Shown here one piece after another: positions 45,757-53,951 of a DNA stretch of 64,000 nucleotides (positions are counted from its first letter, which is position 1; every line of letters begins with the position of its first letter). The notes beneath the pieces are model-generated. The model ran no database searches. It saw only the letters and a list, made by a program, of their open reading frames with translations, and had not been told where the DNA came from. The DNA is from Actinocorallia populi. Its GTDB lineage: Bacteria; Actinomycetota; Actinomycetes; Streptosporangiales; Streptosporangiaceae. The stretch lies in the NCBI RefSeq assembly GCF_002995495.1, contig NZ_PVZV01000003.1, forward strand, positions 496,001 through 560,000, given 5' to 3'. A program made the translations under genes and the position numbers.

Positions 45757-46725
45757 ATGGAATTCATGCGAGATCCCTCCGACCGGCTGCTGCGCCTGCT
45801 GTCCCTGCTCCAGACCCCGCGGGAGTGGCCGGGCCCCGAACTGGCCGACCGCCTCGGCGTCACCCCCCGCACGATCCGCCGCGACGTCGAACGGCTGCGC
45901 CGGCTCGGCTACCCCGTCCACGCCGCCCAGGGCAACATCGGCGGCTACCGCCTGACCTCCGGAACGGCCATGCCGCCGCTCCTCCTGGACGACGACGAGG
46001 CGATCGCCGTCGCGGTCGGCCTCGGCACCGCCGCCACCGCCGCGATCGACGGCGTCGAGGAGGCCTCCCTGCGCGCCCTGGCCAAACTGGAGCAGGTCCT
46101 GCCCTCCCGGCTGCGCCACCGGGTCACCGCGCTGTCCGAGGCGGCCGTCGTCCTGCCGCGCCCGGACGGCCCCGCCGCCCAGGCCGCCGACCTCGCCTCC
46201 CTGGCCGCCGCCTGCGCCGCCCGCGAGAAGGTCCGCTTCGCCTACGCCAAACCGCACAGCGAGCCGACCCGCCGCCTGGTGGAACCGCACCGGCTGGTCG
46301 TGGTGGAACGCCTGTGGTACCTCGTGGCCTACGACGAGGACCGCGCCGCCTGGCGCTCCTTCCGCGCCGACCGCATCAGCGAGGTCCACCGCACCGGCGT
46401 CCGCGTCCCCGCCCGCGAGCTACCCGGAGGCGTCGACACCCGGACCTGGGTGACCCGCGCAATGCCGCCCCGCGACGTCCGCGCCCGCCTGCTGCTGCAC
46501 GTGCCCTTCGACCGTGCCGCCTCTCAGGTCCCCGCCTGGCAGGGCACCCTGGAACCGGTCGACGACACCTCCTGCCTCCTGCACACCGCCCCCGACTCCC
46601 CCCGCTACCTGGCCCACCGCATCACCCTCCTCCCCGTCCCCTACACCCTCCTCGACCCGCCGGAACTCGCCGCCCACCTCCGCACGATCGCCGAACAGGC
46701 CGCCCACGCCGTCCGCCACCACTGA
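45757..46725 (+). CDS. HTH/WYL-domain transcriptional regulator
   Basis: 322 aa from ATG 45757 (ATG 45766 possible). Residues 5-60 form a DeoR-like winged helix (LLSLLQTPREWPGPELADRL, GVTPRTIRRDVERLRRLGYP). The WYL domain follows with RLVEPHRLVVVERLWYLVAY and SFRADRIS. WYL regulators sense nucleotides or metabolites and often control the divergent operon, here the glyoxalase/YdeI pair. Confidence 0.92.
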   Translation: MEFMRDPSDRLLRLLSLLQTPREWPGPELADRLGVTPRTIRRDVERLRRLGYPVHAAQGNIGGYRLTSGTAMPPLLLDDDEAIAVAVGLGTAATAAIDGVEEASLRALAKLEQVLPSRLRHRVTALSEAAVVLPRPDGPAAQAADLASLAAACAAREKVRFAYAKPHSEPTRRLVEPHRLVVVERLWYLVAYDEDRAAWRSFRADRISEVHRTGVRVPARELPGGVDTRTWVTRAMPPRDVRARLLLHVPFDRAASQVPAWQGTLEPVDDTSCLLHTAPDSPRYLAHRITLLPVPYTLLDPPELAAHLRTIAEQAAHAVRHH

Positions 46726-46798
46726 CCCCGCGCCCTCCCGAAGGATTCGCCTCGACGTCCGGCTTCACGGTGCTCGCGAGATCGCGGTGGGTGCCGCT

Positions 46799-47245
46799 TC
46801 ACCGCCTTCCCGAGAAGGCGGCCCAGACCCATTTGCCGCCGCGAGGGTCGCGAGTGCAACCGTTCCGGCTGGTGAGAGAGGCGACGATGAGGAGGCCGCG
46901 TCCGCCGTCGTCGTCGAAGGAGTCCGCCGAAAGGTCGAGGTCCTCCAGCCTGAGTTCGGCCGGAGGCCGCGGGCGGGGCAGCCGGGGGCTGGAGTCCCAG
47001 ACGGCGACGATGGCGTCGCGAGCGTCGCGGACGAGTTCAAGGCGTATCTCCTCACCCGGTGTCTCTTTGGCCGCGTTGGACACCAGCTCGGCGACCACCA
47101 GCAGAGCGTCGTCCAGGATGTCGAGATCGCCCCATCGGCGGAGCCGTTGCTCCGCGAGGGTGCGCGCCAGGCCCGCGGAGGCGGGAGAGGCGAGCAGGGG
47201 CAGGAGCAGGTGGTCGATCGCAGGGGTGCACCGGTCGTCGGTCAT
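46799..47245 (-). CDS. RsbW-like ATP-binding (anti-sigma-type) protein
   Basis: 148 aa from ATG 47245. GHKL-fold motifs: DDALLVVAELVSNAA (N box), VWDSSPRLP (G1-like, with Ser-Ser after the Asp) and GGRGLLIVASLTSRNG (G2). Actinobacteria hold many such proteins next to XRE/DUF397 pairs, where they are thought to act in development or antibiotic control. It is divergent from exactly such a pair. Confidence 0.88.
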   Translation of the reverse strand: MTDDRCTPAIDHLLLPLLASPASAGLARTLAEQRLRRWGDLDILDDALLVVAELVSNAAKETPGEEIRLELVRDARDAIVAVWDSSPRLPRPRPPAELRLEDLDLSADSFDDDGGRGLLIVASLTSRNGCTRDPRGGKWVWAAFSGRR

Positions 47246-47425
47246 GGGCGTGGCCTTCGTTCGAGCAGTCGATTCCTCGTTCCGCACACCAGTGAGCCAC
47301 CGGGTCGGTACCGTGCGTCACAAAGCACGTGACAAAGCCTTACAACCGGACGGGGACGGCCGCTCCCGCTTTCATCGCGGTTTCCCCGCCCTCTGGCCGG
47401 TTTCACCGACGGGGAGGACGAGGGG

Positions 47426-48241
47426 ATGGCCGCCCGGCGCAAGAGAGGCTCCGTCTCGCCGACGCTGCTGGCGTTCGGCCGCCAGCTCCGCCGCTACCGC
47501 GAGGCCGTCGGCCTCTCCCAGGAGAGCGCCGGACGCCGCGCCAACGGAGGACAGGGGGTGAGCAGCCAGTACGTCGGCCAGGTCGAAAGCGGCCGCACCC
47601 GCTGCACCCGCGAGTTCGCCGCCACCATGGACGCCGAGCTCAAAGCCGGCGGCAGGCTCCTGGAACTGTGGGACGACCTCGTCCTCGACTCAGCCTTCCC
47701 CACCTGGTTCGACTGGCCCAACATCGAAGCCGAAGCCGTGATGATCCAGTCCTACCAGCCCCTGCTCGTCCACGGCCTTCTCCAGACACCCGGTTACGCG
47801 AGCGCGATACTCCGCAGCACGGACGTGGTCGAGGCGCGTCTGAACCGGCAGAAGATCCTCACGAGACGGCAGCCGGCTCCCCCTGTCTTCTCGCTCCTCT
47901 TGGACGAGGTGGCGCTGCACCGGGCGACAGGGGACTCCACCGTCATGCGTGAACAACTGGAGCACCTGCTGACCGTGGGCGAGCTTCCCAACGTCGCCCT
48001 CCAGATAGTCCCGAGCAGGGGAGAACACCTGGGGAACAGCGGAGCCTTCAACCTCGCCACCCTGGAGGACAGAAGCGAGGTCGCCTATGTCGAGTCGGCG
48101 ATCCGCGGCCTGACGATCAATGACCCCGACGAGCTAGCCTCCATAGCGCGAACCCTGATCGAGGTGCGGTCCCTCGCGCTTCCGGCGAGCCACTCCCGCG
48201 ACATCATCCGAAGGACAATGGAAGAACGATGGAATCACTAG
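47426..48241 (+). CDS. XRE-family regulator with DUF5753 domain
   Basis: 271 aa from ATG 47426. Helix-turn-helix at 15-75: LRRYREAVGLSQESAGRRA, SSQYVGQVESGRTRC. From about 90 the DUF5753 domain runs WFDWPNIEAEAVMIQSYQPL, VHGLLQTPGYASAIL, ALHRATGDSTVMREQLEHLL. This is the WhiJ/BldB-partner type of regulator. Its last codons overlap the start of the DUF397 gene. Together with the upstream ATPase gene it makes the classic triad. Confidence 0.95.
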   Translation: MAARRKRGSVSPTLLAFGRQLRRYREAVGLSQESAGRRANGGQGVSSQYVGQVESGRTRCTREFAATMDAELKAGGRLLELWDDLVLDSAFPTWFDWPNIEAEAVMIQSYQPLLVHGLLQTPGYASAILRSTDVVEARLNRQKILTRRQPAPPVFSLLLDEVALHRATGDSTVMREQLEHLLTVGELPNVALQIVPSRGEHLGNSGAFNLATLEDRSEVAYVESAIRGLTINDPDELASIARTLIEVRSLALPASHSRDIIRRTMEERWNH

Positions 48242-48414
48242 TTCTGAAGTGGCGTAAGTCCAGCTACACCACCGCCAATGGTGGTGACTGCGTGGAGCTC
48301 GCCACCCTCGCGGGAGCAGTCCTCGTCCGTGACAGCAAGAACCCGGCAGGAGCCCGCCTGCGGTTCACGCCTCGCGGCTTCCGGAGACTCGTCAAAGGCG
48401 TCAAAGGTTCCTGA
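48229..48414 (+). CDS. DUF397-domain small protein
   Basis: 61 aa, MESLVLKWRKSSYTTANGGD onward, overlapping the XRE gene by 13 bases. It carries the family pattern WRKSSYxxxxGGDCVELA, VLVRDSKNP and FTPRGFRRLV. DUF397 proteins pair with XRE/DUF5753 regulators and probably modulate them by direct contact. Confidence 0.95.
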   Translation: MESLVLKWRKSSYTTANGGDCVELATLAGAVLVRDSKNPAGARLRFTPRGFRRLVKGVKGS

Positions 48415-48546
48415 GCCTTCGTGACGGGCGCCGGCGGCCAAGGCTGACCGGCAGAGGAGTGCGGCCTCGATATGCCCATCCGGTTCCTGGTGTTCTGTGA
48501 CCTTTTAGCCGATCTCCTCTCTTCGGCAGCGCTTCCGGCCGGGGTG

Positions 48547-49179
48547 TCAGCGGGAGAAGGCGCCTGCTCGGGCGGCGGCGAGGGCGGCGGTCACGGCTCG
48601 GGCGGTGTCCTGCGGGGAGACGGGTTCCGTGGTGATGCAGAGGCGGTAGTACAGGGGGGCGACGGTGGCCCGGACGAGTTCCTCGGCGTCGGTGGCGGCG
48701 GGGAGTTCGCCTCTGGCGACGGCGCGGTGGACCACCGCGGCGGCCTGGCGGTGGCGGGTGGTCAGGTAGGAGCGCAGGGCGAGGGCGGCTTCGGGGGTCT
48801 GGGCGGCGGCCGCGACGAGGGCTCGGGTGACGGGGCCGGTCAGGGGGTCGGTGAAGCCTTCGACGACCTGGGCGGCCAGGGACTCCAGGTCCTCGGCCAG
48901 GGAACCGGTGTCGGGCAGGGGCCAGGGGTCGGCCTCGGCCAGGCCGAGGGCGTCGGCGGCCAGGGCGGCGGGGCTGCGCCAGCGGCGGTAGACCGTCGTC
49001 TTGTGGACGCCGGAACGGGTGGCGACGCCTTCCACGGTCAGGCCGGGGAAGCCCTTCTCGGCCAGTTCGGCCAGGGTGGCCTGACGGACGGCCTCGCGGG
49101 TGCGGGCGGTGCGGCCGCCGGGGCGGACGGTGCCCGCATCGGGCAAAGGCGACTCGGTTGCGTTAGCGGTCTTCTTCAT
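48547..49179 (-). CDS. TetR-family repressor of the divergent ABC-F gene
   Basis: 210 aa from ATG 49179. DNA-binding domain: TREAVRQATLAELAEKGFPG, then GVATRSGVHKTTVYRRWRS. The C-terminal domain is the TetR_C_11-like type. A perfect 23-bp inverted repeat overlaps the space between it and the ABC-F gene, and one arm of the same sequence occurs again inside its own first codons. Confidence 0.92.
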   Translation of the reverse strand: MKKTANATESPLPDAGTVRPGGRTARTREAVRQATLAELAEKGFPGLTVEGVATRSGVHKTTVYRRWRSPAALAADALGLAEADPWPLPDTGSLAEDLESLAAQVVEGFTDPLTGPVTRALVAAAAQTPEAALALRSYLTTRHRQAAAVVHRAVARGELPAATDAEELVRATVAPLYYRLCITTEPVSPQDTARAVTAALAAARAGAFSR

Positions 49180-49214
49180 GGCATGCTCAGACTAACGCAA
49201 CATGGTTGCGTTAG
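49157..49214. promoter_or_regulatory. TetR operator: perfect 23-bp palindrome plus an extra half-site
   Basis: CTAACGCAAC (49192-49201), ATG, GTTGCGTTAG (49205-49214) is an exact inverted repeat upstream of the repressor start. The same ten bases GTTGCGTTAG recur at 49157-49166, inside codons 5-8 of the repressor gene. Two-site binding could tighten autorepression. Confidence 0.85.
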
Positions 49215-49285
49215 GAAGGTGCCGGTGCGGAGCAGGCCGCCGTGCCGGGCCCTCCCCGTCCCGTCCCCGTCACGAGAGGTCTTTT

Positions 49286-51007
49286 TTGCCCGCTCAGCTC
49301 TCCCTCCGCGGAATCTCCAAGTCCTACGCCGGCCGGGTCGTCCTCGACCAGGTCTCGCTGTCCGTCAAGCCCGGGGAACGGGTGTGCGTGGTCGGCGAGA
49401 ACGGCTCGGGCAAGTCGACCCTGCTCCGGCTCGCCGCCGGGTTCGAGACGCCGGACGACGGCGAGGTCGTCGTCTCGGCCTCCGGCGGGGTGGGGCATCT
49501 CGCCCAGACGCTGGAGCTGCCCTCCGCGTACACCGTGCGGCAGGCCGTGGACGTCGCGCTCGCCGACCTCAGGGCGATCGAGCGCCGCATGCGCGAACTG
49601 GAGGCGGACCTGACGGAGGAGCGGCTGGCCGAGTACGGCGAGCTGCTCGACGTCTACGACCTGCGCGGCGGCTACGAGGCCGAGGCGCGCACCGGGGCGG
49701 CGCTCCAGGCGCTCGGGCTCGGGCACGTGGCGCCGGACAGGACGCTCGGCTCCCTGTCCGGCGGCGAACGGTCCCGGCTGGGGCTGGCCTGCCTGATCGC
49801 GGCGTCCCCCGAACTGCTGCTGCTGGACGAGCCGACCAACCATCTCGACGCCGCCGCGCTGGCCTGGCTGGAGGACCGGCTGCGCGCCCACCGCGGCACC
49901 GTCGTGGCCGTCTCCCACGACCGGGTGTTCCTCGAGCGGGTCGCCACCGCGATCGTCGAGGTCGAGAACGGCGCGGTCACCCGCTACGGCAACGGCTACT
50001 CCGGCTACCTCGCCGAGCAGGCCGCGGCCCGGGAGCGCGCCCGCCAGGCCTGGCTCGACTGGCGCGAGGAGCTGCGCGAGGCGGAGCGCTTCGCCGCCAC
50101 CACCGCGCATCGCGTCGCGCACGGCCGCGACATCAAGGACGGCAACAAGATGGCCTACGACCGTGCCGGCGGCCGCGTCCAGAGCTCGGTCTCCAGCCGC
50201 GTCCGCCAGGCGCGGGAGCGCATCCGCCGCCTCCAGGAGTCGCCCGTCCCCGAGCCTCCCGAGCCGCTGAGCCTCTCCGGCGCCTTCACCCGGGGCGCGA
50301 CGGACGGCCCGCTCATCACCCTGCACGGCGTCCGCGTCGCCGGTCGGCTGTCCCTCGACGCCTTCACCGTCGCCCCGGGCGAGCGCATCCTGGTGACCGG
50401 CCCCAACGGTTCGGGGAAGAGCACCTTCCTGAAGCTCCTCGCCGGCGAGCTCGCCCCCGACTCCGGCACCGTCCACCGCAGGGGCCGCACCGCCTACCTC
50501 CCCCAGGACCCGCCCGACGCCCGCATCCACATCACGCAGGACGCGGCCGACACCGGCACCAGCGTCACGCAAGTCCCGGCCGACTCCGGCGGCCTCCGCG
50601 AAGGCCGCGCCGCCCGTCCCGTCCAGGGGCGGCCGCCCGCTCCCGACGCGTCCCGCAGCCTCCTGGCGGCCTTCGCCGCAGGGCGCCCCGGCCACCCCGA
50701 AGAGCACCGGGCGCACCTGCTGTCCCTCGGGCTCTTCCGCCCGGACGCCCTCGACGTTCCGGTCGGCGCGCTGTCCACCGGCCAGCTCCAGCGCCTGTCC
50801 CTGGCCCGCCTGCTGACCTCCCCGGCCGACCTCGTCCTCCTGGACGAGCCCACCAACCACCTCTCCCCCAAGCTCGTGGCCGAACTGGAGGCCGCGCTCG
50901 CCGCCTACCGGGGCGCGCTCGTCCTGGTCACCCACGACCGCGCCCTCCGGGCGGGCTTCACCGGCACCCGTCTGGATCTCCGTCCGGACCACGCCTTGAC
51001 CGGCTGA
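49286..51007 (+). CDS. ABC-F protein, probable ribosome-protection resistance factor
   Basis: 573 aa from TTG 49286 (GAGAGG about ten bases upstream); an ATG at 49202 lies within the operator. Two ATPase cassettes and no membrane helices: GENGSGKSTLL, SLSGGERSRLGLA, LLLLDEPTNHLD; then GPNGSGKSTFL, ALSTGQLQRLSLA, VLLDEPTNHLS. The linker around 250-300 contains many charged residues (AWLDWREELREAERFAATTA). The second cassette carries an insert of about 45 residues around ITQDAADTGTSVTQVPADSG. Antibiotic-resistance ABC-F proteins displace ribosome-bound drugs; control by a dedicated TetR protein supports that role. Which drug is unknown. Confidence 0.9.
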   Translation: MPAQLSLRGISKSYAGRVVLDQVSLSVKPGERVCVVGENGSGKSTLLRLAAGFETPDDGEVVVSASGGVGHLAQTLELPSAYTVRQAVDVALADLRAIERRMRELEADLTEERLAEYGELLDVYDLRGGYEAEARTGAALQALGLGHVAPDRTLGSLSGGERSRLGLACLIAASPELLLLDEPTNHLDAAALAWLEDRLRAHRGTVVAVSHDRVFLERVATAIVEVENGAVTRYGNGYSGYLAEQAAARERARQAWLDWREELREAERFAATTAHRVAHGRDIKDGNKMAYDRAGGRVQSSVSSRVRQARERIRRLQESPVPEPPEPLSLSGAFTRGATDGPLITLHGVRVAGRLSLDAFTVAPGERILVTGPNGSGKSTFLKLLAGELAPDSGTVHRRGRTAYLPQDPPDARIHITQDAADTGTSVTQVPADSGGLREGRAARPVQGRPPAPDASRSLLAAFAAGRPGHPEEHRAHLLSLGLFRPDALDVPVGALSTGQLQRLSLARLLTSPADLVLLDEPTNHLSPKLVAELEAALAAYRGALVLVTHDRALRAGFTGTRLDLRPDHALTG

Positions 51008-51028
51008 AACAAGGAAAGGCAAAACGGA

Positions 51029-51065
51029 GCCGAAATCTCGGCCAACCGGGTCCGGCGCCGCCGGA
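51029..51065. terminator. Two short hairpins between convergent genes
   Basis: GCCGA-AATC-TCGGC (51029-51042) and TCCGGC-GCC-GCCGGA (51051-51065) lie between the ABC-F stop and the stop of the convergent ACT-domain gene at 51072. Confidence 0.35.
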
Positions 51066-51071
51066 GAGCCG

Positions 51072-51701
51072 TCACATCAGAGGAGAAAGCCGATCCCCGA
51101 GAACGGATTCGGCGGCCTGGACGAGTTGTTCCAGCCGGAGCATCTCCGAAAGGTGGAACTCCGGCGCGGCGGAGCGGGCCACCAGGACGGCGGTGTCGGC
51201 GGACGCGAAGGGCACCAGGCCGTACTGGGTGCCGTCGGGGGACCGGAAGGCGCGGCAGCGCAGCGGCTCCAGGTCGGCCGGAGGCTCGGCGGCCTCGCCG
51301 CCGGGGCTGGTGTGGACCAGCCTGCCGGGGCCGGTGCGCAGGACGCCCGCCCAGTCGGCGGAGAGGATCGCGGGGAGGGCGTCGGCGAAGATGCGCAGGC
51401 CCTCCCCCGGATGGGCCGCGAGCTGGCCGATGAGGGCGACGTCGGGGTGCAGGCCCGGGGGTTCGACGGTGGGCCACAGGCCCTCGACCCGCACGCCGGG
51501 GACGGCCTGGAGGCCGGCGGTGATGCGGTCGGCGGAGACGCCCGACGGCCAGGAGACGGTGATGTCGTCCAGGGCGCGGCCGGCCACGTTCTCCAGGACG
51601 GACAGCTGGACCACGTCGGCCCCGGCTGCTCCCAGGGTGCGGGCGACCCTGCCCAGCGACCCCGGACGGTCGGGGAGACGGACCCGGATCCGCAAAAGCA
51701 T
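51072..51701 (-). CDS. ACT-domain protein
   Basis: 209 aa from ATG 51701, GGAGGTG upstream. The N-terminal 70 residues are an ACT domain (LRIRVRLPDRPGSLGRVART, LGAAGADVVQLSVLENVAGR). The remainder resembles a degenerate GAF-like sensor fold (VLRTGPGRLVHTSPGG; QYGLVPFASADTAVLVARSA). Such proteins usually sense amino acids, but no target is visible. It is divergent from the chaperone/GTPase operon and could regulate metabolism or that operon. Confidence 0.8.
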   Translation of the reverse strand: MLLRIRVRLPDRPGSLGRVARTLGAAGADVVQLSVLENVAGRALDDITVSWPSGVSADRITAGLQAVPGVRVEGLWPTVEPPGLHPDVALIGQLAAHPGEGLRIFADALPAILSADWAGVLRTGPGRLVHTSPGGEAAEPPADLEPLRCRAFRSPDGTQYGLVPFASADTAVLVARSAAPEFHLSEMLRLEQLVQAAESVLGDRLSPLM

Positions 51702-51828
51702 CGGCACCTCCAGTAAACGTTCCGTGCCTTTATGTTGCCATATGCGCGTTTCGGCGCTGTTACCCGATCGTGTCATTTCCTCAAGATGGCCTATCGCCAG
51801 GGTCAACCGACCTATAGGGTTTCTCCAC

Positions 51829-52350
51829 GTGTCCAGTCAGCCCGGTCCTCCAGAAGAAGGCCGGCCGTCCGAGGTGACGCCGGCCGAACTGCGCGACGCC
51901 CTTCTCGGGCTGTCGGCGAGACTGGAGCGCGAGCACGAGCGGGCCAAGCACCGCGAAGAGATCATCGACCGGTTGCACCGGGAGAACCAGCACCTGCGCC
52001 GCGGTGAGCTGCAGCAGCTGCACGAGCCCGTACGGGGCGCGCTCTACCGGCTCTACGACCTGGTCCGCCGCGCTGAACTGGAACCGCCGCAAGGCGATCA
52101 CGTCGCCCCTCTGCTGCAGATGATCGGCGACGAGCTCGCCGAGGCGCTCGGCCGCACCGGCGTCGAGCTCATCGAGGTCGAGTTCGGCGACCCCTACGAC
52201 TCCGCACGGCACCGCCCCCTGGGCACCGAGCCCGTCGCCGACCGCTCGCTCGACGGCAGGGTCGTCGAAGTGTGCGCCGACGGGTTCGCCCGCGGGGAGC
52301 TCGTCGTGCGCAGAGCACAAGTCCGTGTCGGCAAGTATCAGGAAGACTGA
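51829..52350 (+). CDS. GrpE-like nucleotide-exchange factor
   Basis: 173 aa from GTG 51829. A coiled-coil of about 50 residues (AELRDALLGLSARLEREHER, HREEIIDRLHRENQHLRR) precedes a GrpE head with VEFGDPYDSARHRPLG and VVEVCADGFARGELVVRRAQ. Order and spacing match GrpE, though the head is divergent. It lies 13 bases before an Hsp70-like gene, which it should serve. A possible -10 element TATAGGGT (51813-51820) lies just upstream. First gene of a seven-gene operon. Confidence 0.85.
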   Translation: MSSQPGPPEEGRPSEVTPAELRDALLGLSARLEREHERAKHREEIIDRLHRENQHLRRGELQQLHEPVRGALYRLYDLVRRAELEPPQGDHVAPLLQMIGDELAEALGRTGVELIEVEFGDPYDSARHRPLGTEPVADRSLDGRVVEVCADGFARGELVVRRAQVRVGKYQED

Positions 52351-52363
52351 GGGCACCGAGGGC

Positions 52364-53947
52364 ATGGCGGTATACGGGATCGACCTGGGCACGACCTACT
52401 CCTGCATCGCGAGCATCGACGACGTCGGGCGGCCGACCGTGCTGCGCAACCTCGAGGGCACCGACACCACGCCCTCGGTCGTCTACTTCGAGTCCGGCGA
52501 CAACGTCGTCGTGGGCGCCACGGCCAAGGACACCGCCGTCCTGGACCCCGACAACGTGGTCAGCCTCATCAAGCGGGACATGGGCCGCGACGTCCCCCGC
52601 GAGATCCACGGCTTCAACTACAACCCCGAGGAACTGTCGGCCTTCATCCTGCTGAAGCTGGCCACCGACGCCCAGACGGTGACGGGCGAGGTCGCCCGCG
52701 ACGTCGTCGTCACGGTCCCGGCCTACTTCGGCGCCGCCGAGCGCGACGCCACCCGCAAGGCCGGGCGCATCGCGGGCCTGAACGTCATCGACGTCATCTC
52801 CGAGCCGATCGCCGCGGCCGTCACCTACGGCGTGCTCAACCCCGAGAGCGACCGCACGATCCTCGTCTACGACCTGGGCGGCGGCACGTTCGACACCACC
52901 GTCATCGCGCTGCGCGGCGGCCACATCGAGGTGGTCTGCACCGACGGCGACCACGAGCTGGGCGGCGCCGACTGGGACTCGCGCCTGGTGGAGCACCTGG
53001 CCGAGCAGTTCCGCGCCGAGCACCCCGACGCGGGCGACCCGCTGGACGACAAGCTCACCGAGCAGCAGCTGCGCCGGGACGCCGAGGAGGCCAAGAAGGC
53101 GCTGACCGCGCGCACCCAGCACACCGTCCGGGTGATGCACGGCGGCCGCGTGGCGACCCTGGAGATCACCCGCGAGGTCTTCGAGGAGATCACCAAGGAC
53201 CTGCTCGACCGCACCGTGGAGATCACCGGCCGCACCATGGAGGTCGCCCGCGCCAAGGGCGTCACCGACTACGGCGACCTGGTGCTGGTCGGCGGCTCCA
53301 CCAAGATGCCCGCGGTCTCCGCGCGGCTGGAGGCCGAGCTCGGCCTCACCCCCCGGCTGCAGGACCCCGACCTCGCCGTCGCCAAGGGCGCCGCCCTGTA
53401 CGCCTTCGAGGAGACCTTCCGCCGCCTGCTGTCGGAGGGCGCGCGGGAGGAGGCCGAGGAGATGGCCAACCGCGCGGGCCTGTCGGCCGAGCAGCAGCGG
53501 CAGATCGCGGCGCGGCGCATCAAGACCGTCGCCTCGCGCGGTTTCGGGATCGTGGTGCTCAACCGCGAGACCCAGGCCGAGGAGGTCGTCCACCTGGTGC
53601 ACGCCAACGACGAGCTGCCCGCCGGGCGCTCCTCGGACTTCTTCACCGTGCACGACGACCAGACCACCGCGGACGTGCGGGTGATGGAGCAGGCCGGCGC
53701 GGTCGAGTCGCCCGAGCCCGCCGACAACAACGAGATCGCCACCGGCTCGGTGCGCGTCCCGGCCGGCAAGAAGGCCGGCTGGCCGATCTCCGTCACGTTC
53801 TCCCTGGACGCCTCGGGGCTGCTGCACGTCACGGCCGAGGAGAAGGAGACCGGCGAGCGCCTGGACCTGGAGGTCGAGGTCGGCGGCATGACGGAGGACG
53901 ACGTCGAGGCCTCGAGGGCGGCGCTCTCGCGCGTTCAGGTGAGCTGA
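52364..53947 (+). CDS. Hsp70/DnaK-like chaperone, short form
   Basis: 527 aa from ATG 52364 (GAGGG upstream). The actin-type ATPase domain is complete: YGIDLGTTYSCIA, VTVPAYFGAAERDAT, VYDLGGGTFDTTVI, LVGGSTKMPAV. A beta-sandwich substrate-binding part follows (FGIVVLNRETQAEEVVHLV, LDASGLLHVTAEE). The usual helical lid of about 90 residues and the C-terminal tail are lacking. DnaK is normally near 620 aa with a neighbouring dnaJ; neither holds here, so this is a specialised paralogue. Its operon partners suggest it acts on, or signals through, the GTPase system. Confidence 0.9.
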   Translation: MAVYGIDLGTTYSCIASIDDVGRPTVLRNLEGTDTTPSVVYFESGDNVVVGATAKDTAVLDPDNVVSLIKRDMGRDVPREIHGFNYNPEELSAFILLKLATDAQTVTGEVARDVVVTVPAYFGAAERDATRKAGRIAGLNVIDVISEPIAAAVTYGVLNPESDRTILVYDLGGGTFDTTVIALRGGHIEVVCTDGDHELGGADWDSRLVEHLAEQFRAEHPDAGDPLDDKLTEQQLRRDAEEAKKALTARTQHTVRVMHGGRVATLEITREVFEEITKDLLDRTVEITGRTMEVARAKGVTDYGDLVLVGGSTKMPAVSARLEAELGLTPRLQDPDLAVAKGAALYAFEETFRRLLSEGAREEAEEMANRAGLSAEQQRQIAARRIKTVASRGFGIVVLNRETQAEEVVHLVHANDELPAGRSSDFFTVHDDQTTADVRVMEQAGAVESPEPADNNEIATGSVRVPAGKKAGWPISVTFSLDASGLLHVTAEEKETGERLDLEVEVGGMTEDDVEASRAALSRVQVS

Positions 53948-53951
53948 GGGC

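Noticed and set aside
49202-49285. ABC-F translation from the ATG at 49202
   Set aside because: This codon lies in the centre of the operator palindrome with no ribosome site, and the 28 extra residues are Arg/Pro-rich and unlike ABC-F N-termini. TTG 49286 has GAGAGG upstream and begins the conserved LSLRGISKSY. A short leader peptide remains possible.
48472-51828. Open frame running from 48472 through the ABC-F gene into the GrpE gene
   Set aside because: Only the last 173 codons (from GTG 51829) resemble a protein family. The earlier part is antisense or out of frame to the TetR and ABC-F genes.
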